Notes: a model not told the origin generated them from the sequence alone. Shown: positions 44,887-54,234, numbered from the stretch's first letter. The stretch: DNA of 64,000 nucleotides from Comamonas denitrificans (GCF_017368815.1 NZ_JAFNME010000006.1:1-64000), one strand, 5' to 3'. Numbers and translations: made by a program.

Positions 44887-45285
44887 TTACTCAGCAGCAG
44901 CAGGGGCTGCGGCGGCCACAGCCGCTTTGCGCTGGGGCAGTTTTTCCTTGATGCGGGCTTTCTTGCCAGTCAGACCACGCAGGTAGTACAGCTTGGCACG
45001 GCGCACGTCACCACGGCGCTTGACTTCGATTTTGGCGATCAGGGGCGAGTAAGTTTGGAAGGTACGTTCCACACCCTCACCGTTGGAGATCTTGCGCACA
45101 ATGAAGCCGCTGTTGAGGCCACGGTTGCGCTTGGCGATCACCACACCTTCGTAAGCCTGCACGCGCTTGCGGCTGCCTTCGACGACGTTCACGCTCACGA
45201 TGACGGTGTCACCAGGGTTGAAGTCAGGGATCTCTTTGTTCAAACGAGCAATTTCTTCTTGCTCAAGGGTTTGCAGCAAATTCAT
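44887..45285 (-). CDS. rplS: 50S ribosomal protein L19
   Basis: L19 sits at the subunit interface. The 132-residue protein has the standard N-terminus ([12 protein letters not shown]), [20 protein letters not shown] and [13 protein letters not shown]. It carries an Ala-rich C-terminal extension (about 15 residues beyond E. coli). It is the last gene of rpsP-rimM-trmD-rplS but also has its own promoter and a structured leader. Confidence 0.98.
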   Translation of the reverse strand: MNLLQTLEQEEIARLNKEIPDFNPGDTVIVSVNVVEGSRKRVQAYEGVVIAKRNRGLNSGFIVRKISNGEGVERTFQTYSPLIAKIEVKRRGDVRRAKLYYLRGLTGKKARIKEKLPQRKAAVAAAAPAAAE

Positions 45286-45346
45286 GGTTCATCCACATTG
45301 ATCGTAACCGCGCCGAAATTGGCAAGTGCCGGGATTGGCACCATAA

Positions 45347-45422
45347 GCTGCAAAACATTTTGCAGCGGCCGGAAAGAGGATCAAAGAACCGCGCATTATA
45401 GCAATCCCCCAATAAGGAGCAA
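45347..45422 (-). promoter_or_regulatory. rplS promoter and leader hairpin
   Basis: On the minus strand TTGCTC (45422-45417), a 16-bp spacer and a perfect TATAAT (45400-45395) form a strong sigma-70 promoter at the end of trmD. The transcript begins with a hairpin of GCTGCAAAA and TTTTGCAGC (45366-45347), then a second stem GTGCC with GGCAC before the L19 start. This is a candidate control region for L19. Confidence 0.7.
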
Positions 45423-46220
45423 CTAATGCCCTGCAATACCGGCATCGTCCGGCGCAGCTGGCAGCGTGCGCAAGAAGGCCTCGTCCTGCGCTGTTAAACG
45501 CCCTTGGCGGCGGGCTTGTTGCAGCAGTTGCGGGCGCTGCTGGGCGGTGAGGCGCAGGCTTTGCTCACGCCGCCAGCGTTCAATGTGGGCATGGTGGCCC
45601 GACAGCAGCGGCGCAGGCACGCTGTGGCCTTGCCACACTTCGGGGCGGGTGTAGTGCGGGCAATCGAGCAAACCATCCAAGGCCGGATTAAAACTGTCTT
45701 GCTGAAAGCTGCCCGCGTCATTGAGCACCCCAGGTTGCAGGCGGGTGATGGCATCGAGCAGCACCAGCGCGGCCAGCTCACCGCCGGAGAGAACAAAATC
45801 CCCCAGGCTGATTTGGTGGGTGACGTTGGCATCAATAAAGCGCTGGTCGATGCCTTCGTAACGCCCACACAGCAAAATGGCCCCGCTGCTCTGGGCCCAC
45901 TGCGCCACCGCGCCATGGTGCAAGGTGTGACCAATGGGTGAAAACAGCACCACAGGCACCGCCTCCTCCTCGGGCAGCGCTTGCGCCCGGCTTTGCTGGG
46001 CGGCATCCAGGCAGCGCTGCAGCGGATCGGCCAGCATCACCATGCCAGGGCCGCCGCCAAAAGGGCGGTCATCCACCCGGCGGTAATTGCCCTCGGCAAA
46101 ATCGCGCGGATTCCATAAATGCACTTCGACCTGGCCGCTGGCAAAGGCACGGCGGGTCACGCCGTTTTCAAGAAATGGCGCAAACATTTGCGGGAACAGG
46201 GTCAGGATGTCAAAGCGCAT
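45423..46220 (-). CDS. trmD: tRNA (guanine-N1-)-methyltransferase
   Basis: A SPOUT knotted methyltransferase for m1G37, which protects reading frame. The 265-residue protein has [20 protein letters not shown] and the SAM knot with [14 protein letters not shown] and the [16 protein letters not shown] loop. The start at 46220 is standard; the frame is open 90 bp further upstream into rimM. It follows rimM after about 16 bp. Confidence 0.97.
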   Translation of the reverse strand: MRFDILTLFPQMFAPFLENGVTRRAFASGQVEVHLWNPRDFAEGNYRRVDDRPFGGGPGMVMLADPLQRCLDAAQQSRAQALPEEEAVPVVLFSPIGHTLHHGAVAQWAQSSGAILLCGRYEGIDQRFIDANVTHQISLGDFVLSGGELAALVLLDAITRLQPGVLNDAGSFQQDSFNPALDGLLDCPHYTRPEVWQGHSVPAPLLSGHHAHIERWRREQSLRLTAQQRPQLLQQARRQGRLTAQDEAFLRTLPAAPDDAGIAGH

Positions 46221-46236
46221 GGCCCAGTCGGCAGTC

Positions 46237-46806
46237 TTAGTAATCCAGTTGCCAATCGGCGACGATGGTTTTGCCCGGCAGATCAACACTGTCGATATAG
46301 GCATCGACAAAAGGAATCATGCGCTCGATCGTTTTGCCCTCAAGCGTTTGACTGAGCACCAGCACGGTTTGCGGGCCGGTGGACAGCAGGTCTTTGACCA
46401 CGCCCAGCACCACGCCCTCGCGGTTGCGCACTGTCAGCCCGAGTAAATCAACCCAGTAATACTCACCATCTTCGGCCTTCGGAAAATGCTCGCGGGCCAC
46501 AAAAATACGGGCGCCGCGCAAGGCTTCGGCGTGGTTGCGGCTGACCACGTCCAGACTGGTGGCCACCAGGCCATCGCCATGCCAGCGAATTTGCTTGACG
46601 GGCAGGATGACGGTGCCCGCAAAGGTTTTGGCGCCTTTTTCTGCGGGCTGCAAAAACCATTGCGGCGCAGCCATCAACGCCTGCGGATCGCTGCTGAAGG
46701 CTACAACCTTGAACCAGCCCTTCACCCCCCAAGCATCGGCAATGCGCCCAACTTCAACGGCATCGCTGGGCAGGTCGGTGGCAGATAACAGGGGCAATTC
46801 GCTCAT
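46237..46806 (-). CDS. rimM: Ribosome maturation factor RimM
   Basis: A 30S maturation factor that binds S19, 189 residues. It has an N-terminal beta-barrel ([18 protein letters not shown]) and a C-terminal PRC-barrel with [20 protein letters not shown]. The start MSELPLLSA at 46806 is the best ATG; a second lies two codons upstream. A hairpin with a T-run separates it from rpsP. Confidence 0.96.
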   Translation of the reverse strand: MSELPLLSATDLPSDAVEVGRIADAWGVKGWFKVVAFSSDPQALMAAPQWFLQPAEKGAKTFAGTVILPVKQIRWHGDGLVATSLDVVSRNHAEALRGARIFVAREHFPKAEDGEYYWVDLLGLTVRNREGVVLGVVKDLLSTGPQTVLVLSQTLEGKTIERMIPFVDAYIDSVDLPGKTIVADWQLDY

Positions 46807-46826
46807 AAACAACTCATTGAATCCAT

Positions 46827-46861
46827 AAAAAAAGCCCCGTCAGCGATGCTAACGGAGCTTT
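46827..46861 (-). terminator. Intra-operon terminator between rpsP and rimM
   Basis: Stem AAAGCTCCGT with ACGGGGCTTT (one G-T pair, 46861-46852 and 46840-46831) and an 11-nt loop, followed on minus by seven T. It probably sets a high S16 to RimM/TrmD ratio. Confidence 0.8.
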
Positions 46862-46898
46862 GCTTGCAGTCAGAAGCGCGAGGCTTAGCGACCGCTAG

Positions 46899-47153
46899 TT
46901 AGGCAGCCACTTTGGCAGCAGCTTGCTTGACCAGACGCTCAACGGTGTCCGAAGCTTGCGCACCAACGCTCTTCCAGTAAGCCACGCGGTCCAGCGCCAG
47001 GCGCAGGCCTTCTTCAGCGCCACGGGCGTTGGGGTTGTAGAAACCCAGGCGCTCGATGAAAGCGCCGTCGCGACGCACACGCTTGTCAGCGGCAACGATG
47101 TTGAAGAACGGGCGGGCTTTGGAGCCGCCGCGGGAAAGTCGGATGACGACCAT
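46899..47153 (-). CDS. rpsP: 30S ribosomal protein S16
   Basis: An 84-residue ribosomal protein with [20 protein letters not shown] and the conserved GFYNPNARG. It is the first gene of rpsP-rimM-trmD-rplS. The ATG at 47153 is the family start. A TATAAT box lies about 90 bp upstream. Confidence 0.98.
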   Translation of the reverse strand: MVVIRLSRGGSKARPFFNIVAADKRVRRDGAFIERLGFYNPNARGAEEGLRLALDRVAYWKSVGAQASDTVERLVKQAAAKVAA

Positions 47154-47239
47154 GGTTATTCCTTCGGGTGGTGGTAAATTTTTCAACGTTTGAGACACGC
47201 GACATGGCCACCCGGCCAGCGACACGCCGAAAACGCGCG

Positions 47240-47245
47240 ATTATA
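47240..47245 (-). promoter_or_regulatory. -10 element of the rpsP promoter
   Basis: A perfect TATAAT on the minus strand with an extended TA upstream. No good -35 box is seen at 16-18 bp; the C/T-rich tract there is unusual. Confidence 0.5.
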
Positions 47246-47272
47246 TAGGAAAAGAAGAGGAGAGGGCGATTT

Positions 47273-47364
47273 TAAAAAAAGAGCTGCACGCGCTTTAAAA
47301 ACAAAGGTTTTAGCATGTAAATGCATTTCAACCTTTGTAAATACATCGTAAGCAGCTTCTTTTT
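47273..47364 (-). terminator. Large hairpin terminator after pit (dispersed-repeat family)
   Basis: Outer arms AAAAAAAGAGCTGC and GCAGCTTCTTTTTTT, and inner stem ACAAAGGTT with AACCTTTGT, form a long imperfect hairpin with a T-run on minus. It lies between the pit stop codon and the rpsP promoter. Confidence 0.7.
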
Positions 47365-48375
47365 TTAATACAGCTGCAAGCTGATCCAGTAGGCAATCGA
47401 GGCCACAAAGGCGCTGGCCGGAATGGTCAAAAGCCACGCCCAGACGATGTTGCCCGCTACGCCCCAGCGCACGGCACTGGCCCGCTGGGTGGAGCCCACG
47501 CCCACAATCGCCCCCGTGATGGTGTGCGTGGTCGAGACCGGCACGCCCAGAAAGGTGGCCACAAACAGGGTCAGGGCACCGCCGGTTTCGGCGCAGAAGC
47601 CGCCCACGGGTTTGAGTTTGGTGATCTTTTGCCCCATGGTTTTAACGATGCGCCAGCCGCCAAACATGGTGCCAAAGCCAATGGCGGCGTAGCAGCTGAT
47701 GATGACCCAGGTGGGGGGGCTGGCCTCGCTGGCCGAGGTGTAGCCCGTGGCAATCAGCAGCAACCAGATGATGCCGATGGTTTTTTGGGCATCGTTGCCG
47801 CCGTGGCCCAGAGAGTAAGCACCCGCCGAGACCAGTTGCAGTTTGCGAAACAGGCCATCGACCCGGTTGGGGCGGGCGCGGCGAAAAACCCAGGCAACGA
47901 GCACCATCATCAACGAACCGAGCAAAAAGCCCAGCAGCGGCGAAATGACAATAAACGCCACTGTTTTCAAAATTCCGCCAGCAATCAGGGCGCTGAAACC
48001 GCCCTTGGCCAAGCCCGCGCCCACCAGCCCACCGATCAAGGCGTGCGAGGAGCTGGACGGGATGCCGTAATACCAGGTGATAAGGTTCCACGTAATGGCC
48101 CCCACCAGTGCGCCGAAGACCACGTGGGTATCGACAATGTCGGCCTCGACGATGCCTTTGCCGACGGTGGCGGCCACACTCAGGTGAAAGACGAAGATCG
48201 CGGCAACGTTAAAAAATGCGGCAAACAGCACCGCTTGGCCCGGTTTGAGCACGCCGGTGGAGACAACGGTGGCAATGGAGTTGGCAGCATCATGAAACCC
48301 GTTCATGAAGTCGAACACCAAGGCCATTGTTACCAGCAGGATGACCACCCATAGGGCAGCTTGTATGGGTTCCAT
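47365..48375 (-). CDS. pit: Inorganic phosphate transporter, PiT family
   Basis: A low-affinity phosphate/metal symporter of 336 residues with about ten membrane segments. The duplicated PiT signatures are present: DFMNGFHDAANSIAT near the N-terminus and SLGHGGNDAQKTIGII centrally, with VPVSTTHTITGAIVG and PSSSSHALIGGL. It is transcribed after a DUF47 gene, its usual partner and likely modulator. The start MEPIQAALWVV at 48375 lies 31 bp downstream of that gene. Confidence 0.94.
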   Translation of the reverse strand: MEPIQAALWVVILLVTMALVFDFMNGFHDAANSIATVVSTGVLKPGQAVLFAAFFNVAAIFVFHLSVAATVGKGIVEADIVDTHVVFGALVGAITWNLITWYYGIPSSSSHALIGGLVGAGLAKGGFSALIAGGILKTVAFIVISPLLGFLLGSLMMVLVAWVFRRARPNRVDGLFRKLQLVSAGAYSLGHGGNDAQKTIGIIWLLLIATGYTSASEASPPTWVIISCYAAIGFGTMFGGWRIVKTMGQKITKLKPVGGFCAETGGALTLFVATFLGVPVSTTHTITGAIVGVGSTQRASAVRWGVAGNIVWAWLLTIPASAFVASIAYWISLQLY

Positions 48376-48406
48376 AATCCGGAATTCCTTGTTGTGCTGG
48401 GAAAAA

Positions 48407-49054
48407 TCAGGCGTTTTCGAGGACGATGCCCTCAACCACCTTGGCAACGTCTTCGCATTTATCGGTGACCGACTCCATCAGCTCATAGAGCACCTTGAGC
48501 TTGAGCAGCTCGCGCATGTCTTGCTCTTCACGGAACAGCTTGCTCATGGCCGAGCGCAGGACGCGGTCCGCGTCGGATTCGACCTTGTCGATTTCATTGC
48601 ACAGCTTGAGTGCGGCCTCGGCCGTTTTGCTATCGCTGACGCGGTCCAGCAGCTTGACCACATCACGCACCAGCTCACAGCAACGCATGTTCAGCCCCGT
48701 CAGCTCAATGACTTCGGGGGTCATCACGCGCACGTCGTAGAGGAACATGGTGTCGGCGCTGTCCTGAATCAGGTCGGCCACATCGTCCATGGTGTCGATC
48801 AAGGCATGGATGTGCTCGCGATCCAGGGGGGTGATGAAGGTTTGGTGCAAGGTGCGATTGACTTCATCGGTTACACGGTCAGCGGCTTGCTCGGCCTCAT
48901 CGACCGCTTGGTTGAATTTCTCGCGCAGCTCAACATCGCTGTAGTTCTCCACCAGCTCAGAAAATGCTTGCGCTGCTTCAACCATGCGCTGGGCGTGCTG
49001 GTTGAACATTTCAAAAAAATTGCCTTCGCGCGGCAATAGCTTGCCAAACAGCAT
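48407..49054 (-). CDS. DUF47 family PhoU-like regulator of Pit
   Basis: A 215-residue all-helical protein with repeated acidic E/D-x3-D motifs (for example NEIDKVESDADRVLR) like PhoU, which bind metal clusters. DUF47 proteins encoded next to pit are thought to control phosphate uptake by Pit. The start MLFGKLLPREGNFFEMF at 49054 is conserved in the family and preceded by GAAGGAG; the upstream part of the frame is non-coding. Confidence 0.92.
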   Translation of the reverse strand: MLFGKLLPREGNFFEMFNQHAQRMVEAAQAFSELVENYSDVELREKFNQAVDEAEQAADRVTDEVNRTLHQTFITPLDREHIHALIDTMDDVADLIQDSADTMFLYDVRVMTPEVIELTGLNMRCCELVRDVVKLLDRVSDSKTAEAALKLCNEIDKVESDADRVLRSAMSKLFREEQDMRELLKLKVLYELMESVTDKCEDVAKVVEGIVLENA

Positions 49055-49444
49055 GAACGCTCCTTCGGATGGATTGCGTAATAGATTAAACCCAGTGTGC
49101 CCGTCACGCAGGAAGCACACCAGCTCTGGGATGGCTGCTCCTGGGCCTGACACCATCAAGTCAGGATGCAGCCGATATAAAAGCCAGGCAAGCATGGATG
49201 CCTACCTGGCCAAGTGGCGCAATTTTCCACGACAGCGGTGCTGCTGCGACGGAAGAACCTAGGCATAACCCTAGGGAGTGCTAGAAAAGCAGGGGGCGAA
49301 AAACTTCAATTTTTAATATTTGTTGAATTTTTTCAATGGCTTATAAATTTATAAAACAAAAGATAACAATTTTTTGTTTTTTGTTGTTTCACTGCAACGC
49401 GCTGGGCAGGCCATGCCCCAGCCGCTCGCCCAGGCGGATTGGGC
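49055..49444 (-). promoter_or_regulatory. 390-bp gene-free region upstream of DUF47-pit
   Basis: No gene is credible here. It contains a strongly AT-rich stretch (about 49300-49385), the symmetric motif CCTAGGCATAACCCTAGG (49258-49275), and a possible -10 TATATC near 49176. The part next to rarA has a GC-rich inverted repeat (GCTGGG with CCCAGC) without a clear T-run. No Pho box is recognisable. Confidence 0.4.
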
Positions 49445-50806
49445 TCATTTGGCTTCTTTGGCCAGAGGTGGGGGTGGGGTTGGTGCCTGTGCCTGTGCCT
49501 GTGCATTGCGCTGGCGCAGCGTGTGCAGCTTCTCGCCAATCTTGATTTCCAGCCCGCGCGCTACCGGCTCATACAGCGGGGGCGGCTGCAGGCCTTCAGG
49601 AAAATAGTTTTCTCCGGCGGCAAAGCCATCGGCCTCATCGTGGGCGTAGCGGTAGCCTTTGCCATAGTCCAGTTGCTGCATGAGTTTGGTTGGCGCATTG
49701 CGCAAGTGCAGCGGCACGGGGCGGCTGCCATCGTTTTGCACCAGGACCCGGGCGCGTTTGTAGGCGATGTAGCCTGCATTGCTTTTGGGCGCAGCCGCCA
49801 GGTACAGCACGGCTTGGGCCAGGGCCAATTCGCCTTCCGGGCTGCCCAGGCGCTCATAGGTGTGCGCGGCATCATTGGCCATTTGCAAGGCCCGGGGGTC
49901 TGCCAGGCCAATGTCTTCCCAGGCCATGCGCACAATGCGCCGCGCCAGATAGCGTGGATCAGCCCCGCCATCGAGCATGCGCACCAGCCAGTACAGGGCG
50001 GCATCGGGGTCGGAGCCGCGCACGCTTTTGTGCAGGGCGCTGATGGTGTCGTAGAACTGTTCGCCGCCCTTGTCGTAGCGGCGCAATTGTTGGCCCAGCA
50101 CCTGCTTTAGCCAGGCGGTGGTGATTGCGTGGACACCGGCCTGTTCAGCGCTCACCGCCAACGTCTCCAGGGTATTGAGCAACCGCCGGGCATCGCCATC
50201 GGCATAGGCCACCAGGGTTTGCAATGCTTCTTTTTCGATAGCTGGTAGCGCTTGTGCAGTCTGCGCTTTGACCACAATTTGCTCTAAATCTTCCAAGGCC
50301 AATGGCTGCAGCACATACACCACCGAGCGCGAGAGCAAGGCGCTATTGACTTCAAACGATGGGTTTTCGGTGGTGGCTCCCACAAAGGTAAACAGTCCGC
50401 TTTCCACATGCGGCAAGAAAGCATCCTGCTGGCTTTTGTTGAAGCGGTGTACCTCATCGACAAACACAATGGTGCGCTGCGCTAGCAAGCCGCTGGCAGC
50501 GGCCTGGGCCTGCTCCACCGCCTCGCGGATTTCTTTCACGCCGCCCAGCACGGCACTGATGGCGATGAATTGGGCATCAAACGCCTGGGCCATCAACCGG
50601 GCAATCGTGGTTTTACCCACGCCCGGCGGCCCCCACAAAATACAGCTGTGGGGCCGCCCCGATTCAAAGGCCAGGCGCAGCGGCATTCCCGGCCCCAGCA
50701 CATGCTGTTGGCCAATCACTTCGGCCAGCGACTGCGGGCGCAGGCGCTCTGCCAGTGGCGGGTGGGGGGAGGGCGTGGAACCGGAGGGAGAAGCTGCTTT
50801 GGCCAT
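49445..50806 (-). CDS. rarA: Replication-associated recombination protein A (RarA/MgsA)
   Basis: An AAA+ ATPase of 453 residues related to clamp loaders and Mgs1/WRNIP1, acting at stalled replication forks. It has Walker A GPPGVGKTT, Walker B TIVFVDEVHRF and sensor ATTENPSFEV, and the C-terminal tetramerisation domain with PRYLARRIVRMAWEDIGLAD. The segment AQALPAIEK (about residue 190) is encoded by DNA identical over 16 bases to the dispersed repeat at 7934. The C-terminus has AQAQAQAPT from a hexanucleotide tandem repeat (about 49482-49504). Confidence 0.96.
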   Translation of the reverse strand: MAKAASPSGSTPSPHPPLAERLRPQSLAEVIGQQHVLGPGMPLRLAFESGRPHSCILWGPPGVGKTTIARLMAQAFDAQFIAISAVLGGVKEIREAVEQAQAAASGLLAQRTIVFVDEVHRFNKSQQDAFLPHVESGLFTFVGATTENPSFEVNSALLSRSVVYVLQPLALEDLEQIVVKAQTAQALPAIEKEALQTLVAYADGDARRLLNTLETLAVSAEQAGVHAITTAWLKQVLGQQLRRYDKGGEQFYDTISALHKSVRGSDPDAALYWLVRMLDGGADPRYLARRIVRMAWEDIGLADPRALQMANDAAHTYERLGSPEGELALAQAVLYLAAAPKSNAGYIAYKRARVLVQNDGSRPVPLHLRNAPTKLMQQLDYGKGYRYAHDEADGFAAGENYFPEGLQPPPLYEPVARGLEIKIGEKLHTLRQRNAQAQAQAPTPPPPLAKEAK

Positions 50807-50864
50807 AGGGCTGCCATCCTAGCGCTTACCGCCCCCGTCGCGCTCTTTCCTACACTTGCGCGTT

Positions 50865-51491
50865 ATGGATGCGCACTACGTCACCCCGCCAGAACAAGAT
50901 TTGGACACCCTGCTGCGCCGCGTACGGGCCTGCACCCTGTGTGCGGCCCATCTGCCATTGGGCCCGCGCCCGGTGGTGCAGGCGGGCAGCAGCGCCCGCA
51001 TCGTGATCGCCGGGCAAGCGCCCGGACGCAAAGTGCATGCCAGCGGTATCCCGTTTGACGATGCCAGCGGCCAACGTTTGCGTGCCTGGCTGGGTTTGAC
51101 CCCCGCGCAGTTTTACGCCCCCCACCTGGTCAGCCTGCTCCCCATGGGGTTTTGCTACCCTGGCACGGGCAAATCTGGCGACTTGCCCCCGCGCCCAGAG
51201 TGCGCCCCCACCTGGCGAGCACCGCTGCTGGCACGCATGCCCCAGGTGGCACTGACCATCGTCCTGGGGCAGTACGCCCTGGCCTGGCACCTGCCGCACC
51301 TGCCGCGCAATATCACCCAAGCCGTGGAGCAACTGCGCGGCAAACAGTTGGCACAACTGCCCAGCACCATCGTCCTGCCGCACCCCAGCCCGCGCAACAA
51401 CGGTTGGTTAAAACAGCACCCCTGGCTGGAGGCAGAGTTTCTGCCCGTGCTGCGCCAGCGGATCGCCCAGCTCCTGGCCGTTGATGGCTAA
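50865..51491 (+). CDS. Uracil-DNA glycosylase superfamily protein (COG1573 type)
   Basis: The 208-residue protein has the superfamily motif GQAPGRKVH and the C-terminal LPHPSPRNNGWLKQHPW. Four cysteines are positioned like the 4Fe-4S ligands of family 4/5 enzymes: C-x2-C near residues 24-27 (ACTLC) and two more in GFCYPG and RPECAP. Base excision of uracil or a related lesion is likely but the catalytic acid differs from the canonical family 4 pattern. I chose the ATG at 50865. It is divergent from rarA. Confidence 0.8.
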   Translation: MDAHYVTPPEQDLDTLLRRVRACTLCAAHLPLGPRPVVQAGSSARIVIAGQAPGRKVHASGIPFDDASGQRLRAWLGLTPAQFYAPHLVSLLPMGFCYPGTGKSGDLPPRPECAPTWRAPLLARMPQVALTIVLGQYALAWHLPHLPRNITQAVEQLRGKQLAQLPSTIVLPHPSPRNNGWLKQHPWLEAEFLPVLRQRIAQLLAVDG

Positions 51492-51564
51492 CCCTAGTGT
51501 CCCCTGGGCACCATCTGCAGGAAGATGCGCTATGTCTTTCGATGGCTATTCAAGGAGATGATGT

Positions 51565-52158
51565 ATGCGTGTGCAACTTGCTGTGGTCTATTACTCCACT
51601 TACGGCACCAACTACCAAATCGCTAGCATCGCTGCCGAAGCGGGGAAAGCAGCAGGCGCTCAAGTGCGGCTGCTGAAAGTAGCTGAAACCGCGCCCGCCG
51701 CTGTGGTCGAAGGGCAAGCCGCCTGGAAAGCCCAAGCCGATGCCATGGCCCACATCCCCACGGCCAGCGCCGCTGACATGGCGTGGGCCAACGCCTACCT
51801 GTTCTGCGCCCCCACCCGCTTTGGCGGCATGGCCAGTCAAATGCGGGCGTTTATTGATACCTTGGGGGGTGTATGGGCCCAAGGCGGCTTGGCAAACAAA
51901 GCCGTCTCGGCGATGACTTCCGCGCAAAACGCCCACGGCGGGCAGGAATCGACCCTTCTGACCTTTTATTACACTGCGATGCACTGGGGCAGCATCATCG
52001 TTGCCCCAGGGTTTACCGACCCGGCCCTCTTTAAAACCGGCGGCAACCCTTATGGGTACAGCCACACCCAAGGGGCCGCATTTACCGAGGAGGTCAAAGC
52101 CTCGATCGGTCACCAAACCAAGCGCCTCATCGAGATGGCCGACAAATTAACGGCCTAA
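51565..52158 (+). CDS. wrbA: NAD(P)H:quinone oxidoreductase WrbA
   Basis: A flavodoxin-like FMN enzyme of 197 residues that reduces quinones by two electrons. It has the FMN phosphate loop [12 protein letters not shown], the [14 protein letters not shown] segment and the [14 protein letters not shown] block typical of WrbA. It lies about 70 bp after the glycosylase gene, with a TAACCCTAG motif at 51489-51497 in between. Confidence 0.95.
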   Translation: MRVQLAVVYYSTYGTNYQIASIAAEAGKAAGAQVRLLKVAETAPAAVVEGQAAWKAQADAMAHIPTASAADMAWANAYLFCAPTRFGGMASQMRAFIDTLGGVWAQGGLANKAVSAMTSAQNAHGGQESTLLTFYYTAMHWGSIIVAPGFTDPALFKTGGNPYGYSHTQGAAFTEEVKASIGHQTKRLIEMADKLTA

Positions 52159-52200
52159 CCACTCAGCAGGCCTGAGCACGACAAGCCCAATGGCCACCGA

Positions 52201-52225
52201 GCCCCTGTTATGCAGGGGCCTTTTG
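52201..52225 (+). terminator. Terminator after wrbA
   Basis: A 7-bp perfect stem GCCCCTG with CAGGGGC, a 5-nt loop and CTTTT after it. The convergent cheB ends 85 bp further on. Confidence 0.7.
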
Positions 52226-52309
52226 GTGCCCCTGGCCATCGCCCCTGCAGGGTGGCCTGCGCAGACAACCAAGTGCCGCCGGCCCAAAGCTGCGAACCAG
52301 CAAGCGAAA

Positions 52310-53401
52310 TTAAATCCGGTGGCGCACTTCTCCACCCGCCGAGCGCAGACGGACCAGCAAGGCCTCGCCAATTTTTCCCAAAGGCAATACTTCATCGGCT
52401 GCGCCATGGGCGATGGCTTCACGGGGCATGCCAAAGACGATGCAACTGGCCTCATCCTGCACATAGTTGTAGCTGCCCGCATCCTTCATCTCCCGCATGG
52501 CCGCAGCACCATCCGCCCCCATGCCGGTGAGCATGATGCCGAACGCATTGCGCCCCACATGCTGGGCAACCGATTTGAACAGCACTTCGACCGAAGGTTT
52601 GTGGCGATTGACGGGTGGATCATCATTGACCACCGCCACATAGTTGGCACCACTGCGGCTGATCGCAAACTGCTTGCCACCGGGCGCAATATAGGCGTGC
52701 CCAGGCAAGATGCGCTCACCATGCACCGCCTCTTTGACAGTAATTTGGCAAAGGCTGTTTAACCGTGCCGCAAAGCTGGTGGTAAACCCCGGCGGCATGT
52801 GCTGAGTAATAATGATAGCGGGTGCATCTGCAGGCATATGGATAAGCACCTCTTTAATGGCCTCAGTGCCGCCAGTTGAAGCGCCAATAGCTATTAATTT
52901 TTCGGTGGACAGCCGCCCCAGCAAGGCGGTACTGGACAGCACTGGCGCACTTGCCTGCGTGCCCGCGCTGACTGGTGGACGCACCATGCGATGCACATGG
53001 GCTTTTGCCGCAATACGGATTTTTTCGACAATTTCGGTCGCTAGCTGGGTCAAGCCATTGGCCACCCCAATCCGGGGTTTGGCCACAAAATCCACCGCCC
53101 CCAACTCCAACGCCCGCATGGTGACTTCCGCTCCACGCTCGGTCAAAGTGGAAATCATCAGCACCGGCATGGGCCGCAAACGCATCAAGCGCCCCAAAAA
53201 ATCAATGCCATCCATGCGCGGCATTTCAACATCCAGGGTAATGACATCGGGATTGAGCTCACGAATCATTTCACGTGCAATCAAAGGATCGTTGGCCGTG
53301 CCGATGCACTCCATATCTGGTTGGCGATTAATGATTTCGGTCAGTAAACTGCGCACCAATGCAGAATCATCCACCACCACTACCCGAATCTTGCTACTCA
53401 T
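52310..53401 (-). CDS. cheB: Chemotaxis protein-glutamate methylesterase/deamidase CheB
   Basis: A 363-residue response regulator with an N-terminal receiver domain (phospho-acceptor D57 in [11 protein letters not shown]) and a C-terminal methylesterase domain. The catalytic triad is visible in [10 protein letters not shown] (Ser), TQHMPPGF (His) and MLTGMGADG (Asp). It removes methyl groups from chemoreceptors for adaptation. It is the last gene of the che operon, 20 bp after cheD. Confidence 0.97.
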   Translation of the reverse strand: MSSKIRVVVVDDSALVRSLLTEIINRQPDMECIGTANDPLIAREMIRELNPDVITLDVEMPRMDGIDFLGRLMRLRPMPVLMISTLTERGAEVTMRALELGAVDFVAKPRIGVANGLTQLATEIVEKIRIAAKAHVHRMVRPPVSAGTQASAPVLSSTALLGRLSTEKLIAIGASTGGTEAIKEVLIHMPADAPAIIITQHMPPGFTTSFAARLNSLCQITVKEAVHGERILPGHAYIAPGGKQFAISRSGANYVAVVNDDPPVNRHKPSVEVLFKSVAQHVGRNAFGIMLTGMGADGAAAMREMKDAGSYNYVQDEASCIVFGMPREAIAHGAADEVLPLGKIGEALLVRLRSAGGEVRHRI

Positions 53402-53421
53402 GCGTTTTTAGCCTTAATTAT

Positions 53422-54198
53422 TCAAAACAAATCCACACTGCCACCGGCACTGCGCTTGGCCAATTGGACTGCGCTGCCGGTTGAGCGTTCGCGCTCAACC
53501 AATGCCTCCGGATGGGCGTGGGCTAAACGTTTAACCATGGCTTTCCCGGTTGTGGGAAAGTACACGACTTTGCGGGGATAAATATCTAGCACATCTTCTG
53601 AAACGATGGGAATACGCTCCGTTTGCAAATACTGAGTTACAAAATCGGTATTGCGCTCCCCCACATTCATCGTGGTAAAACTTGCCATGACCTGGCCGCC
53701 ACCAAATATTTTGGCTTGCATATTTTCCCGGCGGGCACCTAGTTTAAACATCTCGTTAATCAAAACCTCCATGGCAAAAGAACCATAACGGCCCGAGGTA
53801 TCTGCAATATCCCCTTCGGGTAACATGAAATGATTCATGCCGCCAATGTTTAAACTACGATCCCACAAACACGCTGCAATGCATGATCCCAGTACCGTGC
53901 AAATCATCATATTTTCAGTGGTGACATAATATTCACCCGGCAATACTTTTACAGCGCCATATTGAAAATGATGATCAAAATAATAAAAAGAAGCTTCTCC
54001 AGGCTTATGCTGGCGTTCTCGTAAATTCCCTAAATCCGCCAAAGACAAAGGAGGTCCGCCCGCTGGCGCACGCCGACCAACCCCCGCAATACTTGGTCTC
54101 GCAATTTGCGGCATGATGCTGCGCTTGCTTTCCCAGGCACTCCCGCTGCTCCCCGCCTGGGGTGAGGTGCTCCCCTGCCCTGTGTGCATAGGATTCAT
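53422..54198 (-). CDS. cheD: Chemoreceptor glutamine deamidase CheD
   Basis: A 258-residue deamidase that converts Gln to Glu in receptors. The catalytic Cys lies in TVLGSCIAACLWD and the His in IGGMNHFMLP. An N-terminal extension of about 65 residues precedes the usual domain. The C-terminus ends SAGGSVDLF, nearly the same as the end of the candidate CheZ-like protein (VGSIELF) in the same operon. The DNA is AT-richer than neighbouring genes. Confidence 0.95.
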   Translation of the reverse strand: MNPMHTGQGSTSPQAGSSGSAWESKRSIMPQIARPSIAGVGRRAPAGGPPLSLADLGNLRERQHKPGEASFYYFDHHFQYGAVKVLPGEYYVTTENMMICTVLGSCIAACLWDRSLNIGGMNHFMLPEGDIADTSGRYGSFAMEVLINEMFKLGARRENMQAKIFGGGQVMASFTTMNVGERNTDFVTQYLQTERIPIVSEDVLDIYPRKVVYFPTTGKAMVKRLAHAHPEALVERERSTGSAVQLAKRSAGGSVDLF

Positions 54199-54234
54199 GG
54201 TTTGCCTTTATTTCTCTAGTTATTTTTTAAAAAG

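Noticed and set aside
48996-49200. A Pho box upstream of the DUF47-pit operon.
   Set aside because: CTGACTTGATGGTGTCAG has inverted rather than tandem repeats, and spacing does not fit a Pho box.
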